The notes under the pieces were generated by a model that was not told where the DNA came from, did not search any database, and was given only the letters and a program-made list of their open reading frames with translations. Below, one piece after another: positions 18,441-28,612 of a DNA stretch of 64,000 nucleotides. The stretch's first letter is position 1. The number at the start of each line of letters is the position of its first letter. The stretch covers positions 124,001-188,000 of the forward strand of contig JAWHQI010000166.1 of NCBI GenBank assembly GCA_033032865.1. The letters are read 5' to 3'. Made by a program: the position numbers and the translations under genes. Source of the stretch: Dactylorhiza incarnata (taxonomy: Eukaryota; Streptophyta; Magnoliopsida; Asparagales; Orchidaceae).

Positions 18441-19831
18441 CCTAAGACCCCGCCAGGGGCGCGGCCCCTTGGAAGCCCGCCCGGAACGCATGTGATTTCG
18501 TTGAGTTTTTCATGTTTGAATCTCGTGTCCTCTCGGGTGCACTTGGATGATTGCCAGTGACCCTTCGGTGCTCCTGACCTTGAATCCCTCTTGTCTGAAC
18601 CCCTTTTTGCTTGAATTCTTTACTCGTTGTGGTCTGTTAATATTTGAGTACTCTAATGATTCCTATTGATCGGTGTGTACTTTGCCTTGACCCTATTTCT
18701 TAGGGCATTCTAGTGTTTATCCTTTCGGGCAGCGTCTCGTGTTTAATTAAGATTTAAGTAATAAGAACTACTGTCTTTAGCCTCACACAGTAGTTGTGTT
18801 TGGGGGACAGTGGGGGAAAATGTTACAGCCTTGCACGGTAGTCGTGTTTGGGTGGTTGGGTCTAGTGGTACCCCCACCTGGTTTTGGGCTTTGGGTAGCG
18901 GAGGTAGTTAACCGCTCCCGTATAATTTGAGCTGATCAGTCTCTTTAATTGATAAAACTAAATAAATGAACGTGTTGTTTCTCTTTTGATATTTAGTGCA
19001 CTTGATGCTTGTTGGTTCTTTGTTCAGAGCTCTCTTTCGGTAAATTTGGCTTGGGTTGGTACCCCTTATGCCTTGCTTGTTTTTCTGCTAGTTTTCTGCC
19101 ACTTGTAATCCCTTGCTGAGGCGTTCTTTGTTTTATTGAATGCCTCAGGTTCAGAGCCGTAACGGCTAGTGGTGTAGCCTGAAGTTCAGAGTTTTAGTAG
19201 CTGTTCACCCCGCTGCTGCGAGGTAGTTGTTTTTAGTTACTTCTTGTGCTCAGACATACTAGTTGGTGCCAATGGGTTAGTGTCATGTTGTTGACGCCCA
19301 TTGTGCCCCTTTTTATACTTTATGGTCTATTTGCCAGATTATGCCACTACTTTTAGATCTTTTGTATCTTACCCTCTGGGAACGATTTATGTTAGGTGCA
19401 CTATAGTTATAAAATGGTTTTTCTTCATCCTCATTGCATTCTTTCTAACTGAAACCCTTAACTTTAAAGTCGCCTAAAGGTATTTTCTACTCTTACAGAA
19501 CGCCTAGTTATGTGCATATCATTTACTTCATGCTCCGTCGTTTGCATACATGTAGGACTTTAAGTAAGCTAAATCAAGTACTTTCCGCTGCAATTATATA
19601 TATACTTTCTCGGTGGACTAGCTGATCCACGAACTGAGAGACACAGTTCTTATCTCAAAACCCCTGATAAATGATTTCAAATGATGACTTATCATATAAT
19701 CAAGTTTGTTTAGTTAAGTAATAGGTTCCCGCCTGAGCGTCTACAGTTGTGTCCTGTATGACGTGGCATCATGACGTGTATTTTCTCTTACTCTGATATT
19801 CTTAAATTTGGAGAAAATGCGGGTTGTGACA

Positions 19832-20871
19832 CCGGCCGCGTCAACCTTCTTCAGCACCAGGTATCCTTTCTCGAACTATTTTACTCGGATGCGCTTGTTG
19901 AAGTACCGAGCCATACGCCATTTGACCTCTTCTTGCTGGACGGTGGCTAAGTCACGGAGCTCTTCCACCAGGTCCAGTGATAGCCTTTGCTCTTCCCCAT
20001 TATCCATTATCCATTCTCCATCCCCCTCACCCGCGGTGACCACCCTGGGGGACTTCACTTCAAACTCTACTGGGAGAATGACCTTGGACCCGTGGGAAAG
20101 CTTGAATGGAGTTTCTCCTGTTGCCGTGTTCGGAGTGGTCCTCAGGGCCCAGAGGACCGAGGGTAACTGCTCTACCCAGTTCCCCCTGAGGTTTTCGACC
20201 TTCTTCTTCAGCAAGTTCACGATAATTTTGTTTTCCGCCTCCACCTGCCCATTGCTCCTTGGGTGGTGGACTGACGCAAACCGAAGATCTATGCCGAGCT
20301 GGGTGCAGAAGCTGACGAACTCATCGCTGGCAAATTGCGTCCCGTTACTGTAACTATGGCTAAAGGGAGCCCATGCCTGCATATTATCTCCCCCTATGAA
20401 ATTTCTAACTACTTGGGACGTTACCTTGGCTAGAGCCTTCACTTCCAACCACTTGGAGAAATAGTCAATCATCACCAACAAGAACCTTCTCTGGCCACTC
20501 GCTTGCGGGAAAGGACCTACAAGGTCCACACCCCATATGGCAAAGGGTCAGGGTGCTGTGATGGACCGAAGCCTTTGGGCTGGCAGAAGCTGGAGAGGGG
20601 TGAACAATTGGCACTTTGAGCACTTCCTTGCAAACTCCGTCGCATCCTTGCTGAGGGTTGGCCAAAAATAGCCTTGCCTCAACACTCTCCTCTCCAGGGT
20701 CCGGCTTCCTGAGTGGTTGCCACACTCCCCCGAGTGGATTTCCTCCAGGACCCTCGATAACTCCTCCTCTGATACAGAGCATGCTAGGAGCCCCGAGAGT
20801 GTTTTCCTGTATAGCCCTCCAGTATGTAATGAGTAATAAGTCAATTTATACCTAAAGCGCCACTTATCCAC
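19832..20871 (-). pseudogene. pol: Integrase core of B
   Basis: Two minus-strand blocks, 20871-20548 and 20529-19876, are separated by a stop. The first has the HHCC zinc-binding region (IHSGECGNH ... CSKCQ). The second has the catalytic region: DLVGPF with the first Asp, then SNGTQFAS where DNGTQF is expected, so the second catalytic Asp is lost, then SNGQVEAEN with the Glu. A stop after KRIRVK precedes the solo LTR G. The catalytic loss and stops make it inactive. Confidence 0.88.
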
Positions 20872-22904
20872 ATCCCCTTCGGTGAACTATCCCAACGTCA
20901 AGAAGGTGATGAAGGGATCCATCCATGATGCCTGCTGATCCACCTCCACTAGCTCTCCCTCCTCAATAGATGGCTAGAAGAGGTCCGACACCATCCCCCT
21001 ATCCTGGGGCCGAACTTGGCCAGGAGGTCCGCCGCGGCACTCTTCTCCCTTGGCACGTGATGGATTGAGAAGGTCCGGAACTGCCCTATGAGCCCCTTGA
21101 CCTTTTCCAGGTATTGCTAGAGAGTCGACTCCTTTACCTTGAACTCCCCCTAACCTGGCAAGCCACCACCATGGAGTCCGTCGAGACCTCCACATCCTGC
21201 AGTCCCAATTCCCAGGCCAGCCGCAGGCCTGCCACTATTACCCCGTTCTCCGCCTGGTTGTTGGTGAGAGGAAAATGAATATTGATGGCCTGCTCGATCC
21301 TCGTCCCTTGGGGCTCATCAAAACCACCCTCCCCCGAATGAATGCTTGCTCGAGGACCCGTCTACTATCATCCTCCAAGCCACCAAGCTGGGCAGCTCGG
21401 ATTCTTCCACTTCGGTCACGTAATCCGCCAAAAAGTCTGCCACCGCTTGGGCCTTTATTGACAACCGGGCACATATGAAATATCGAATTCACTCAACTCT
21501 ACCGACCACTTCGCCAATCTCCCCGAGTGCTCCACCCCTTCCATGATGTTGCGAAGGGGGTGGTTGGACACAACCTTGATCAAATGCGCTTGGAAATAGG
21601 GTCGGAGCTTCCTGGCCGACACCACCAAGGCGAAGGCCAACTTCTCCAGGATGGGGTATCGAAGCTCCGCCTTCCTTAGGACCCGGCTAACGTAGTAGAT
21701 TGGGAATTGCTTTCGACCTTCTTCCCGAACCAATACTGAACTCACTGCCTCGGGCCCTACTCCCAAGTACAGGGTCAAGTCTTCTACTTGCCTAGGCCCT
21801 TGCAGCAAGGGAGCTTGGGTCAATTTCTCTTTCAGCGCATGAAAAGCCCTCTCGCACTCGGGAGTCCATTCAATTTTTTGATTCCCCCGCAGTACTTTGA
21901 AGAAGGGTGCGCACTTCTCTCCCGCCCTGCAGAGGAACTTGCTGAGCCCAACTAACTTCCCTGTTAGTCGCTGAACCTCCTTCGCATTCCTTGGGGACCC
22001 CAACTCCACGATGGCCCTGACTTTGTTTGGATTGGGTTCCACCCCTGCTGGGGTGAGAAAGTGGCCGAGGAAATTTCCCCGGCTAGCCCCGAAGACACAC
22101 TTCTGGGGGTTGAGCTTCATCTTGAATCATGTCCCGAAGGTTTCTTGAAGGTCCTGGAGGTGAGACTCAAGGTTTCGACTTTTTACCATTAGGTCATTTA
22201 CATAGACTTCCAGGTTTTTACCCCTTTGCATGCTCTCGGAAGACCCGGTCCATCATCCGCTGGTACGTGGCTCCTGCGTTCTTGAGCCCAAAGGGCATCA
22301 TTTTATAGCAATAACACACATTCCTCGTGATCAAAGAGACATCCTTGATGTGGGGGGGGGGGGGGGGGGGGTGCATGCGGAGTCAACCAGCGCATCTAAA
22401 AAGACATCACAAAAAACCGACGGCCGAGTCAACCAGCGCATCGATTCGAGGAAAATGGTAGCAATCCTTGGGGCATGATTTATTGAGCAAAGAAAAGTCA
22501 ACACACATTCTCCACTTACCTCCCCCTTTCTTCACCATAAAAATATTGGAGACCCAGCCTGGATACTGGATCTCCGATGCAAAACCTGCTTGGAGGAGCT
22601 TGTCTACCTCCTCTCGGATGGGCCCTTCTAGCTTGTCACCTATGACCCTCTTCTTCTGTAGGATAGGTCGGGTGCCGGACTCGAGGTTGAGGCGGTGGCA
22701 AGCCACATCCGTATCGATCCCAGGCATCTCAGCTGCGCTCCAGGCAAAGACATCCACGTTCTCCTGCACACAGGCCAGGATTTGCTTCTGCTCTTCTGGG
22801 TTGAGCTCTCCGCTGATCTTGACTTTCTCCACCACCCCAGCTCGGGTGGTGACCTTGAGCTCCATGATCTCATCCACAGCCTCCAGCCGGGACCACTCCC
22901 CCAA
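20872..22904 (-). pseudogene. pol: Reverse transcriptase and RNase H of B
   Basis: Minus strand. 22904-22407 holds the start of RT (VDVFAW, IREEVDKLL, GWVSNIFMVKK, WRMCVDF). A run of 20 G at 22352-22371 breaks the frame. The active-site box reads YVND at 22204-22193 instead of YVDD. The thumb and connection follow at 22120-21455 (LNPQKCVFG, FLGHFLT, RLTGKL, WTPECERAF). RNase H begins QAVADFLAD and VDGSSS around 21450-21330 and then decays with stops down to 20872. The order is standard for Ty3/gypsy. The changed YVDD and the breaks make it non-functional. Confidence 0.88.
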
Positions 22905-23092
22905 ACTCCTTCTTTCTCCTCTCCCTGGGCCAGCATCTCGGCCTCTTCCTCCTTCCTCTCTTCCCGGACCTCCATCAATTCTTCCGCCCCTTCCTCCTGG
23001 GCTTCTCCTTCCCCCTCTTTCCTCTCCTTCTCCTCCCCGAGCCCCACCGCCTCCCCCATCTCCCTATCCCACTCTTCCGCATTGGCCATCCA
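22905..23092 (-). other. Low-complexity Glu-rich linker between protease and RT of B
   Basis: The minus strand codes Glu/Lys-rich residues, seen as CT-rich plus strand. It is the variable linker in pol. The proline-rich plus-strand ORFs here are shadows. Confidence 0.5.
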
Positions 23093-23700
23093 TTAAATGG
23101 TGTTCACAGCAGTCACATAGCACTGCCAGGCTACCTTTAGATCTCCCCTTATCCGGACTTGAACTCCTCCCGCCCTGAACTTGAGGCATTGATGGAATGT
23201 GGAGAGGACACAGCGGAACACACTGATTAGTGGCCGTCTAAAGATGGCACTATAGCTGCTGGGGGCATCCACTATAACAAAACGATAATTCCTGGACTGC
23301 CACCCCCAAGACCACATGGAGTCCCAATCCCCCTTCTACCTCCTTCCTCTCACCGGAGAACCCAAACAGTGGGCCATCCGAGGCCAACACCCTCCTAATC
23401 TCCACCTTCATATCGTTGAACGCCTTCTTAAAGATAACGTTGACCGAGCTCCTATTATCCACAAGGATCCGGGAGACGGTGAAGTTCTTGATCGCTGTCT
23501 GATTGACTAGCGCATCGCAGAAAGGGTCTTCATGACCCGACATGTCCTTTTGAGTGAACGAGATCTTCTCTGCCAGGGGCGGGGCTAAGGACGTCGAAGC
23601 CACGCTACGACGATAGATGGTGTGGAGGCTTGCCTTCCGGTTCACCTCAATCCCTACCCTCCCCCCCCCCCCCCCCATGGATTGCCCCGATCCCCCCTCG
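23093..23700 (-). pseudogene. pol: Aspartic protease region of B
   Basis: Minus-strand frame 23678-23250 reads SRILVDNRSSVNVIF, which matches the gypsy protease box (ILVDxGSSxNxxF). The catalytic D-G/T-G is changed to D-N-R, so activity is doubtful. FSGERKEVEG further on fits the flap region. A run of 16 C at 23661-23676 breaks the frame just upstream. A frameshift follows near 23250. Confidence 0.78.
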
Positions 23701-25192
23701 GGTCCTCACATCCACCCGATCTTCACACCTCTCATCCTCCTCATCCTAAGACAGGACCTCCTCAATCCTCACCACCCGCTGCTCCCGCGGCACCGGTGCT
23801 CTGGCTTCCTTCATCTCCAAGAACTCAGGGCAGGTGGCCGTTGCGTGACCTTCCTCCCCGTGGAAGTCACAGTAAGGCAACGCCCCCCTTCTCTCGACCT
23901 CTCCCGCCCTGTTCCTCCTCCTAAGAGCGGACCCTCCGACTCCGGCTCCTCTTTCCCGGCCCGACATCCCCCGACCGACCGCCATAGCCTGCTGAGGCGG
24001 GTGGGGTTGAGCTAGCCTCGGGCCCTGCCTCCACCCTAGCTGGTGCGGTCTTCCTTAGCCTCCTTGGATGTTGCCCCATCCCTGGTGGAAACCACTTCCT
24101 GGGCCCTGCCTCCCTCCTTCCTACTTCCTCCACCCCACCTCCGGGTCTCTTGCCTCCTCTCTTCTCCTCGGCTCTGGATGCTTGACCACTGGCTCACTCA
24201 GCCGTGCCAACCTTTTTGTGAACTCGGGGTTTGCGGCCTCCCCCTCTATCTCCTCCACTGCTCTCTCCATCAGCTCCTTGAAAGATAAAGGAGCCCTCCT
24301 CTTGAGGTCCATCTTGAAGAACCCCTCTCGCAACCCCACTATGAAGGTGAGCTGGAGAGTGTACACTGGAACCTCCTGGATGAGGAGGACCTCCTCCTGT
24401 AACCAATCCACATAATGAGCTAGCGACTCCCCCTGCCTCTGCTTGATGCTGAAGAGGGCCGTATGGTCCTTCTTCCTCCTCTTCGAGGTTGAGAAGCGCA
24501 GCAGGAAGCCACGACGCAAATCCTCGAAAGCATATATCGACCCGGAGGGCAACTGGTGGAACCAGTCCCTTGCTTTCTCCTTTAGGGTGGTGGCGAAGAG
24601 TCAGCACTTGAAAGCGTCCGACATAGGTCTGATAGAGACCATGTACTCGAACCATTGTAGGTGCTGAGTGGGGTCATCCTTGCCGGTATACTTAGTCATG
24701 GCCGGCTCGCTGAACCCCTCGGGGAGTGGTGCCGAGAGCACCACCTCGCAGAAGGGACTCCCCCCTTCGCACTCCTGACCTGCTCCACTCGCCCCGCGAG
24801 CTCCCCGGGCGGATTGGCTCCCGGTCTCGCACTCGCCGAGGGGCCACTCGCTGGGATCCCACTGGAGGGGATCCCTCCTCCTGGGACGACGCTCGCCTGG
24901 ACCCCACCCGCACTCGCCGGGCTGGGAAAGAGCTCCCATCCCGCCAGATCTCGCTCCGACACCTGGGACATTGCCTCCTTCCCTGGACTTTGCCCAAGTT
25001 TGCATTCGCCTACTCCAGCTGGAGGGGCCACTTGGGGCGCAGGAGTTGCGGGCCCCCAAGTGCCGAGGCGAGGGCGCATTAGAAAGCACCGAGTAAGTCT
25101 CTCTTTAGGTCGCCCAGCATCTCCATCGTTGCTGGCACGTCAGGTGGCGGCGAGCCACCGAAATCTGCCTCTCGCTCGTCATCTCTTGCCAT
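23701..25192 (-). pseudogene. gag: Gag of B, Tat-type
   Basis: The start is the ATG at 25192 (MARDDERE), 56 bp inside the 5' LTR. The retrotrans_gag core follows: WFEYMVSIRPMSDAFKC, then an in-frame TGA at 24603-24601, then 24552-24121 with LRRGFLLRFSTSKR, QRQGESLAHYV and FIVGLREG. The nucleocapsid has the knuckle YCDFHGEEGHATATC (CX2HX4HX4C), a variant typical of the Tat branch instead of CCHC. Another stop lies near the start at about 25080. The N-terminal third is Arg/Gly/Pro-rich low complexity. Long plus-strand ORFs across this region are shadows. Confidence 0.85.
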
Positions 25193-25247
25193 CTCTTCCT
25201 TAGAGCTTTCTTGAACTAGCTGCACTCCACGCTCACCGCACCAAAAA

Positions 25248-25926
25248 GGTTGAAACCAGGACTTGGCTTCTTTGTGGAGCTCGGGACATCAACGAGTTGA
25301 GGGGCAGCTAGCACTTACTGATTCCGTGGAAGGAACCGACCGGAGACTCGGAACTAAACACAGACCCTTGGTCGCAGCGAGGATATCCCACCACACACCT
25401 GGAAGATCGTTGAGCGCTTCCCCTCCCAAGCCAAAGCTGAGACTGGGCACCTTGGAGAGCCTGAGATCTAAGCCAAGATTACCTAGGGAGGAAGAAGCTC
25501 AGAAAATTGGTATTGGAGTTCTCTCCCAAGGTGCCCTTCAAGGTCTATATATAGTTTTTCAAGTCTGGTCTGCTAATAGCGGAATTCCGCCTTACACTTT
25601 TGCTACACGCAGGCCAAAATGGTCTGCTAACAATCAAACTCCGCTGTTTGTAGGGGATAACTGCAGACCACCAGAGGTTTTTAGGTAAAATAGTTCATTG
25701 ACCCTTCCTGGGCGAGCCACCCACTAGGGACTCTCTCGCGAGCCGCGTGGCTCGGTTTGCTTGCCTCCCTGCGAGCGACCGACAAGGCCCCTAGCCTACT
25801 CGCCCTCCCGAGAGCAACAATGAGAGCCTAGCTCGCCTGGTGCTCTGGCTCGCTAGCCTTCTTACTCCTTTTACCTGACGATCCCTTTGCCACTGTTCAC
25901 CCCCTGGCGGACACTAGGGTTGTAAA
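25248..25926 (-). repeat. 5' LTR of gypsy element B (679 bp)
   Basis: It is the partner of 10774-11452, the same length, with differences at roughly 60-70 positions by eye. Both termini are mutated here: TG became GG at 25248 and the terminal CA became AA at 25926. The TATA palindrome CTATATATAG is at 25545-25554. The internal bases next to it on the minus strand, TTTTTGGTGCGGTGAGCG, should be the primer site; I cannot name the tRNA. Confidence 0.9.
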
Positions 25927-25999
25927 TCGACGAAGTTGAGCATTTTTGTGGAACTCCAACACTTCTCGGTCCAGCACGCGACATTGATGCTCTAAAAAG
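25927..25999 (-). pseudogene. 73-bp piece of the extra ORF of E between elements B and C
   Basis: It includes TSD TCGAC (25927-25931). On the minus strand it codes HQCRVLDREVLEFHKNAQLR, matching in position and in part in sequence the LRTEVLERF region of the same ORF in C. The frame is continuous with 62154-62028 upstream and 10773 downstream after removing the insertions and one TSD copy each. Confidence 0.85.
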
Positions 26000-27264
26000 T
26001 GTTGGGAATATGACCCTCAATGTTCCCTTGATTTGAAGAAGCTTCACACTCAATACTAAGTACAAGTTGTATTTGATAAACCCTATTTCATCTCATGGCC
26101 ATGCAGGGTTAGGTTGTTCCAAGGTGTGAAGTAAGTTCAGTGGTTAGTTGAATAAACCGCTGAGACAAGCTCTCAGTCTCAACTAAACCGCTGAGACAAG
26201 GCCAGGAGCCGCTGAGAAGGTGTCTGGGCCAGCTGAGCTGCAGATAGAGGAAAACCACTGAGACAACTGTCTGTCTCAGCGGTTCCACTAGGATGGTACA
26301 GAAGTAGTCGTTGAGACTGCAAGCCGTCTCAGCCCAACTACTGAGACAGATTCAAATATTCTGGTGGGTTTTCTTTTGGCACAACATATTGTAAAGCAAT
26401 ATAGGATGGTCCAATCACCCCCATACTGTGCCAAAAGGACATCTGATAGCCGTTGAAGACTGGAGTAGAATAACAGGATCAATTAGGGCTTGGTAAAAGC
26501 TCTCTCTCTCACACTGAAGAAGGAATACCACTGTTCCATTGACGGTAGCTAAGAAAGCTATCTCTTCCTGCTTCCAGAAGCTGCAAGGAGAGAAAAGATT
26601 GTTCCTCTTGATTAACTCAAGATAGAACAAGTTGATCCCCATTCATTCTCTGAAGAAAAGGATCAGAAGAATCAAAGTTGAGGCCACTGGACTCATCTCA
26701 GATTCAAGACTGCTACAACAGTTTTTCAGCAACAGTTGATCAAGGCTTGATGTCCATTCTAGCTTCTGTTATAAACATATCTTATTATCTTCTGTAGGAA
26801 CATCATTTGTTCTGGCTTGTAGGGCATTTTGCCTGAGGAAGTATGGATGGTTGTGCTTGAGTGTAGAGCTGAAGGTTCAGCTTGAGTGTAGGATCTCAGT
26901 GAAGATCTGAGGTAGGACTTCTTGATAGGTCTGAACTTGTAGGGTAGCTGTTCCTGAGGTAGGGTTGTTGAGCCTGAGGTAGGGTTTGGGAAAACCTGAG
27001 AGATCCTGAGGGATCTGTGTTGTAAGCTCAAGGAGCTGAGTTTGGAGGTGTTGGCCTTGTCTAACTTATTGTTAGAAAGGTGTAGGGGGAAAGAGGACTA
27101 CTCAAGACACCCTGTCTTGAGGAACCTCTATAAATGCTTGTGTGTTTTCTGTGTGCTTGATTTTACTAATACTAACTCAGAAAACAACTAGGTTAAAGCA
27201 CAAAAGAAAAAGAAACCTATTCACCCCCTCTAGGTAATTAAGACTACATTCTTATGAACTATCA
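26000..27264 (+). repeat. 5' LTR of C (1265 bp)
   Basis: It starts TGTTGGGAATATG and ends AACTATCA. Between 26150 and 26350 it has many copies of CCGCTGAGACA and its reverse TGTCTCAGCGG. The TATA box TATAAAT is at 27129-27135; the 3' LTR has lost one A there. It differs from the 3' LTR by about 5 percent by eye. Confidence 0.9.
27129..27135 (+). promoter_or_regulatory. TATA box of LTR C
   Basis: CTCTATAAATGC lies about 130 bp before the LTR end, which leaves a short R-U5, as usual for copia elements. Confidence 0.55.
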
Positions 27265-27266
27265 AG

Positions 27267-27277
27267 TGGTATCAGAG
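27267..27277 (+). other. Primer binding site of C (initiator Met tRNA)
   Basis: TGGTATCAGAG starts two bases after the LTR. Element D inserted only 25 bp further on, inside the leader. Confidence 0.9.
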
Positions 27278-27302
27278 GGAGGTTGGTCAAGAAGGACATA
27301 AC

Positions 27303-28596
27303 TGTTGGATCGATAGGCGCCCTTAGAGGGGGGGGGGGGGGGGTGAATAAGGGAATAAAAATTCTTTATAATAATTTTATGAAAATTACTAAATTGTTTT
27401 ATAATATGAAAAGGCAAAATAACAATTTAGCTAATTTGTGAGAATATCATAATAACCAAGTTTAGAAACAAGTACTAAATTGTTTTATGATGAAAGAGAT
27501 TGAACTAACCAATTTAGATAAAGTAATTAGAATTGAAAACTTAGTAACCAATATTTTAGAGATAACGCCAAAGGAGAGAAATCAAGTAAACACAAGTAGA
27601 AACATGATTGTATTTATATAAAAAAGGTGTTTACATAAATTTGATTTCAATATCACTAGAAATCGGAGGCGTACAAAAGTAAATATCTTTTCCTTTTCTA
27701 TACCGACTTGTATCCCCACAAACCGGTTGGCTTTAGCCAATCCTTCCCCGAATATGGCCTCAAGCCACTCTAGCCAATCCTTCCCCGGATATGGCCTCGA
27801 GCACCCCCTAGATCTAATCACCTAGAACTAGTCGCCAACACAAGGCAAATTACTCCCTAAGTCCTACCCAGACCTAATCGCCAACACAAGGCGAATTAAC
27901 TAAACGATTACAAAAAGTATGGAATGAAAATAAAGATAACAATAATAAAACTCCCTATATGAGATCTATGAAGATGAGGATGAAGGATCACTGTAGTATG
28001 AGTGAGGTCGAAGCGATCGTCCTTCGGATGTAGCGTGACGTAGTCCTCCTCCAGAATTCTCCTTAAGCTTTTTGTAGGAGATCCATCTTCGGTAGCATAA
28101 CAGCTCTGGAGATTTGGCACTAGCACTCTCTCTGGGATGGATGTTCAAAACGAGAAGCAAAGCTCCAATTTAAAGAACTTCTCGCTAGCGCTTGCGGTAG
28201 CTCCTAGTGCCTGGGGTAGCGTTCGTGTGGAGCGGTTGCGAAACCGTCGGCGGCGTGGCGCTGTGCACGAACTTGAGATAGCGCCAGGCGGTAGCACTAG
28301 CGCTGGCGGTAGCGCTCGTGTGGAGCGGTTGCGAAACCGTCGGCGGCATGGCGCTGTGCATGAACTTTAGATAGCGCCAGGCAGTAGTGGTAGCGCTGGC
28401 GGTAGCGTTAGCGCCTGCATTAACCCCTAACGCTGGAGGTAGTGCTTCAGTTCAGTTTGTTGGTTCCAAGCTGCTTTCTACCTGTGAAGTATTGCACATA
28501 TAGTTCCTGCACACTATAAACACACGACAAGCAAGATCAAATACAATTTGGGATTTGTTATTCTCAAACAAAGGGATGTGACACACATGTCCAACA
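27303..28596 (-). repeat. 3' LTR of D (1294 bp)
   Basis: On the plus strand it starts TGTTGGATCG and ends TGTCCAACA. A run of 16 G at 27328-27343 against 6 G in the partner explains 10 of the 11 bp of length difference. A GC-rich block at 28190-28430 repeats a unit of about 108 bp built from CGGTAGCGCTAGCGCC-type words. Confidence 0.9.
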
Positions 28597-28612
28597 ATCT
28601 CCCCCTTTTGAT
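28597..28612 (-). other. Polypurine tract of D
   Basis: The minus strand reads ATCAAAAGGGGGAGAT, directly before the LTR. Confidence 0.85.

Larger units (their letters stand above)
17338..19831 (+). mobile_element. Solo LTR G (2494 bp), TSD CCGGC
   Basis: It starts TGTAACGCCCCTG and ends GGTTGTGACA, with CCGGC on both sides (17333-17337 and 19832-19836). There is no internal region, primer site or pol, so it is the product of recombination between two LTRs. Its near-copy is H (37596-40386). A TATA box (TATATATAAG, 17714-17723) followed by a CT-rich leader gives the orientation. Giant LTRs starting TGTAAC...C are typical of chromoviruses such as Tekay/Del; that assignment is inference, because no protein is present. 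Confidence 0.88.
10774..25926 (-). mobile_element. Tat-type Ty3/gypsy retrotransposon B, full length, TSD TCGAC
   Basis: Two 679-bp LTRs (10774-11452 and 25248-25926) flank the element, and TCGAC is found on both sides (10769-10773 and 25927-25931). The frame of the ORF of E is continuous when one TSD copy is removed, which proves the borders. Order on the minus strand: LTR, gag, protease, reverse transcriptase, RNase H, integrase (split by solo LTR G), minisatellite, two antisense genes, polypurine tract, LTR. The LTRs differ at roughly one base in ten by eye, so this is an old insertion. gag and pol are decayed. Its gag knuckle and antisense genes place it in the Tat group. Confidence 0.92.

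Noticed and set aside
18164..18491. Three overlapping minus-strand ORFs with MSRDIS-like repeats, and a CRISPR-like look of regular palindromes
   Set aside because: The ORFs are products of the palindrome array in solo LTR G. Spacing alternates, there are no unique spacers, and this is a plant nuclear locus.
22468..23178. 236-codon plus-strand ORF, Pro/Ser-rich
   Set aside because: Shadow of the Glu-rich linker and RT of B on the minus strand.
24661..25203. 180-codon plus-strand ORF
   Set aside because: Shadow of the low-complexity start of B gag.
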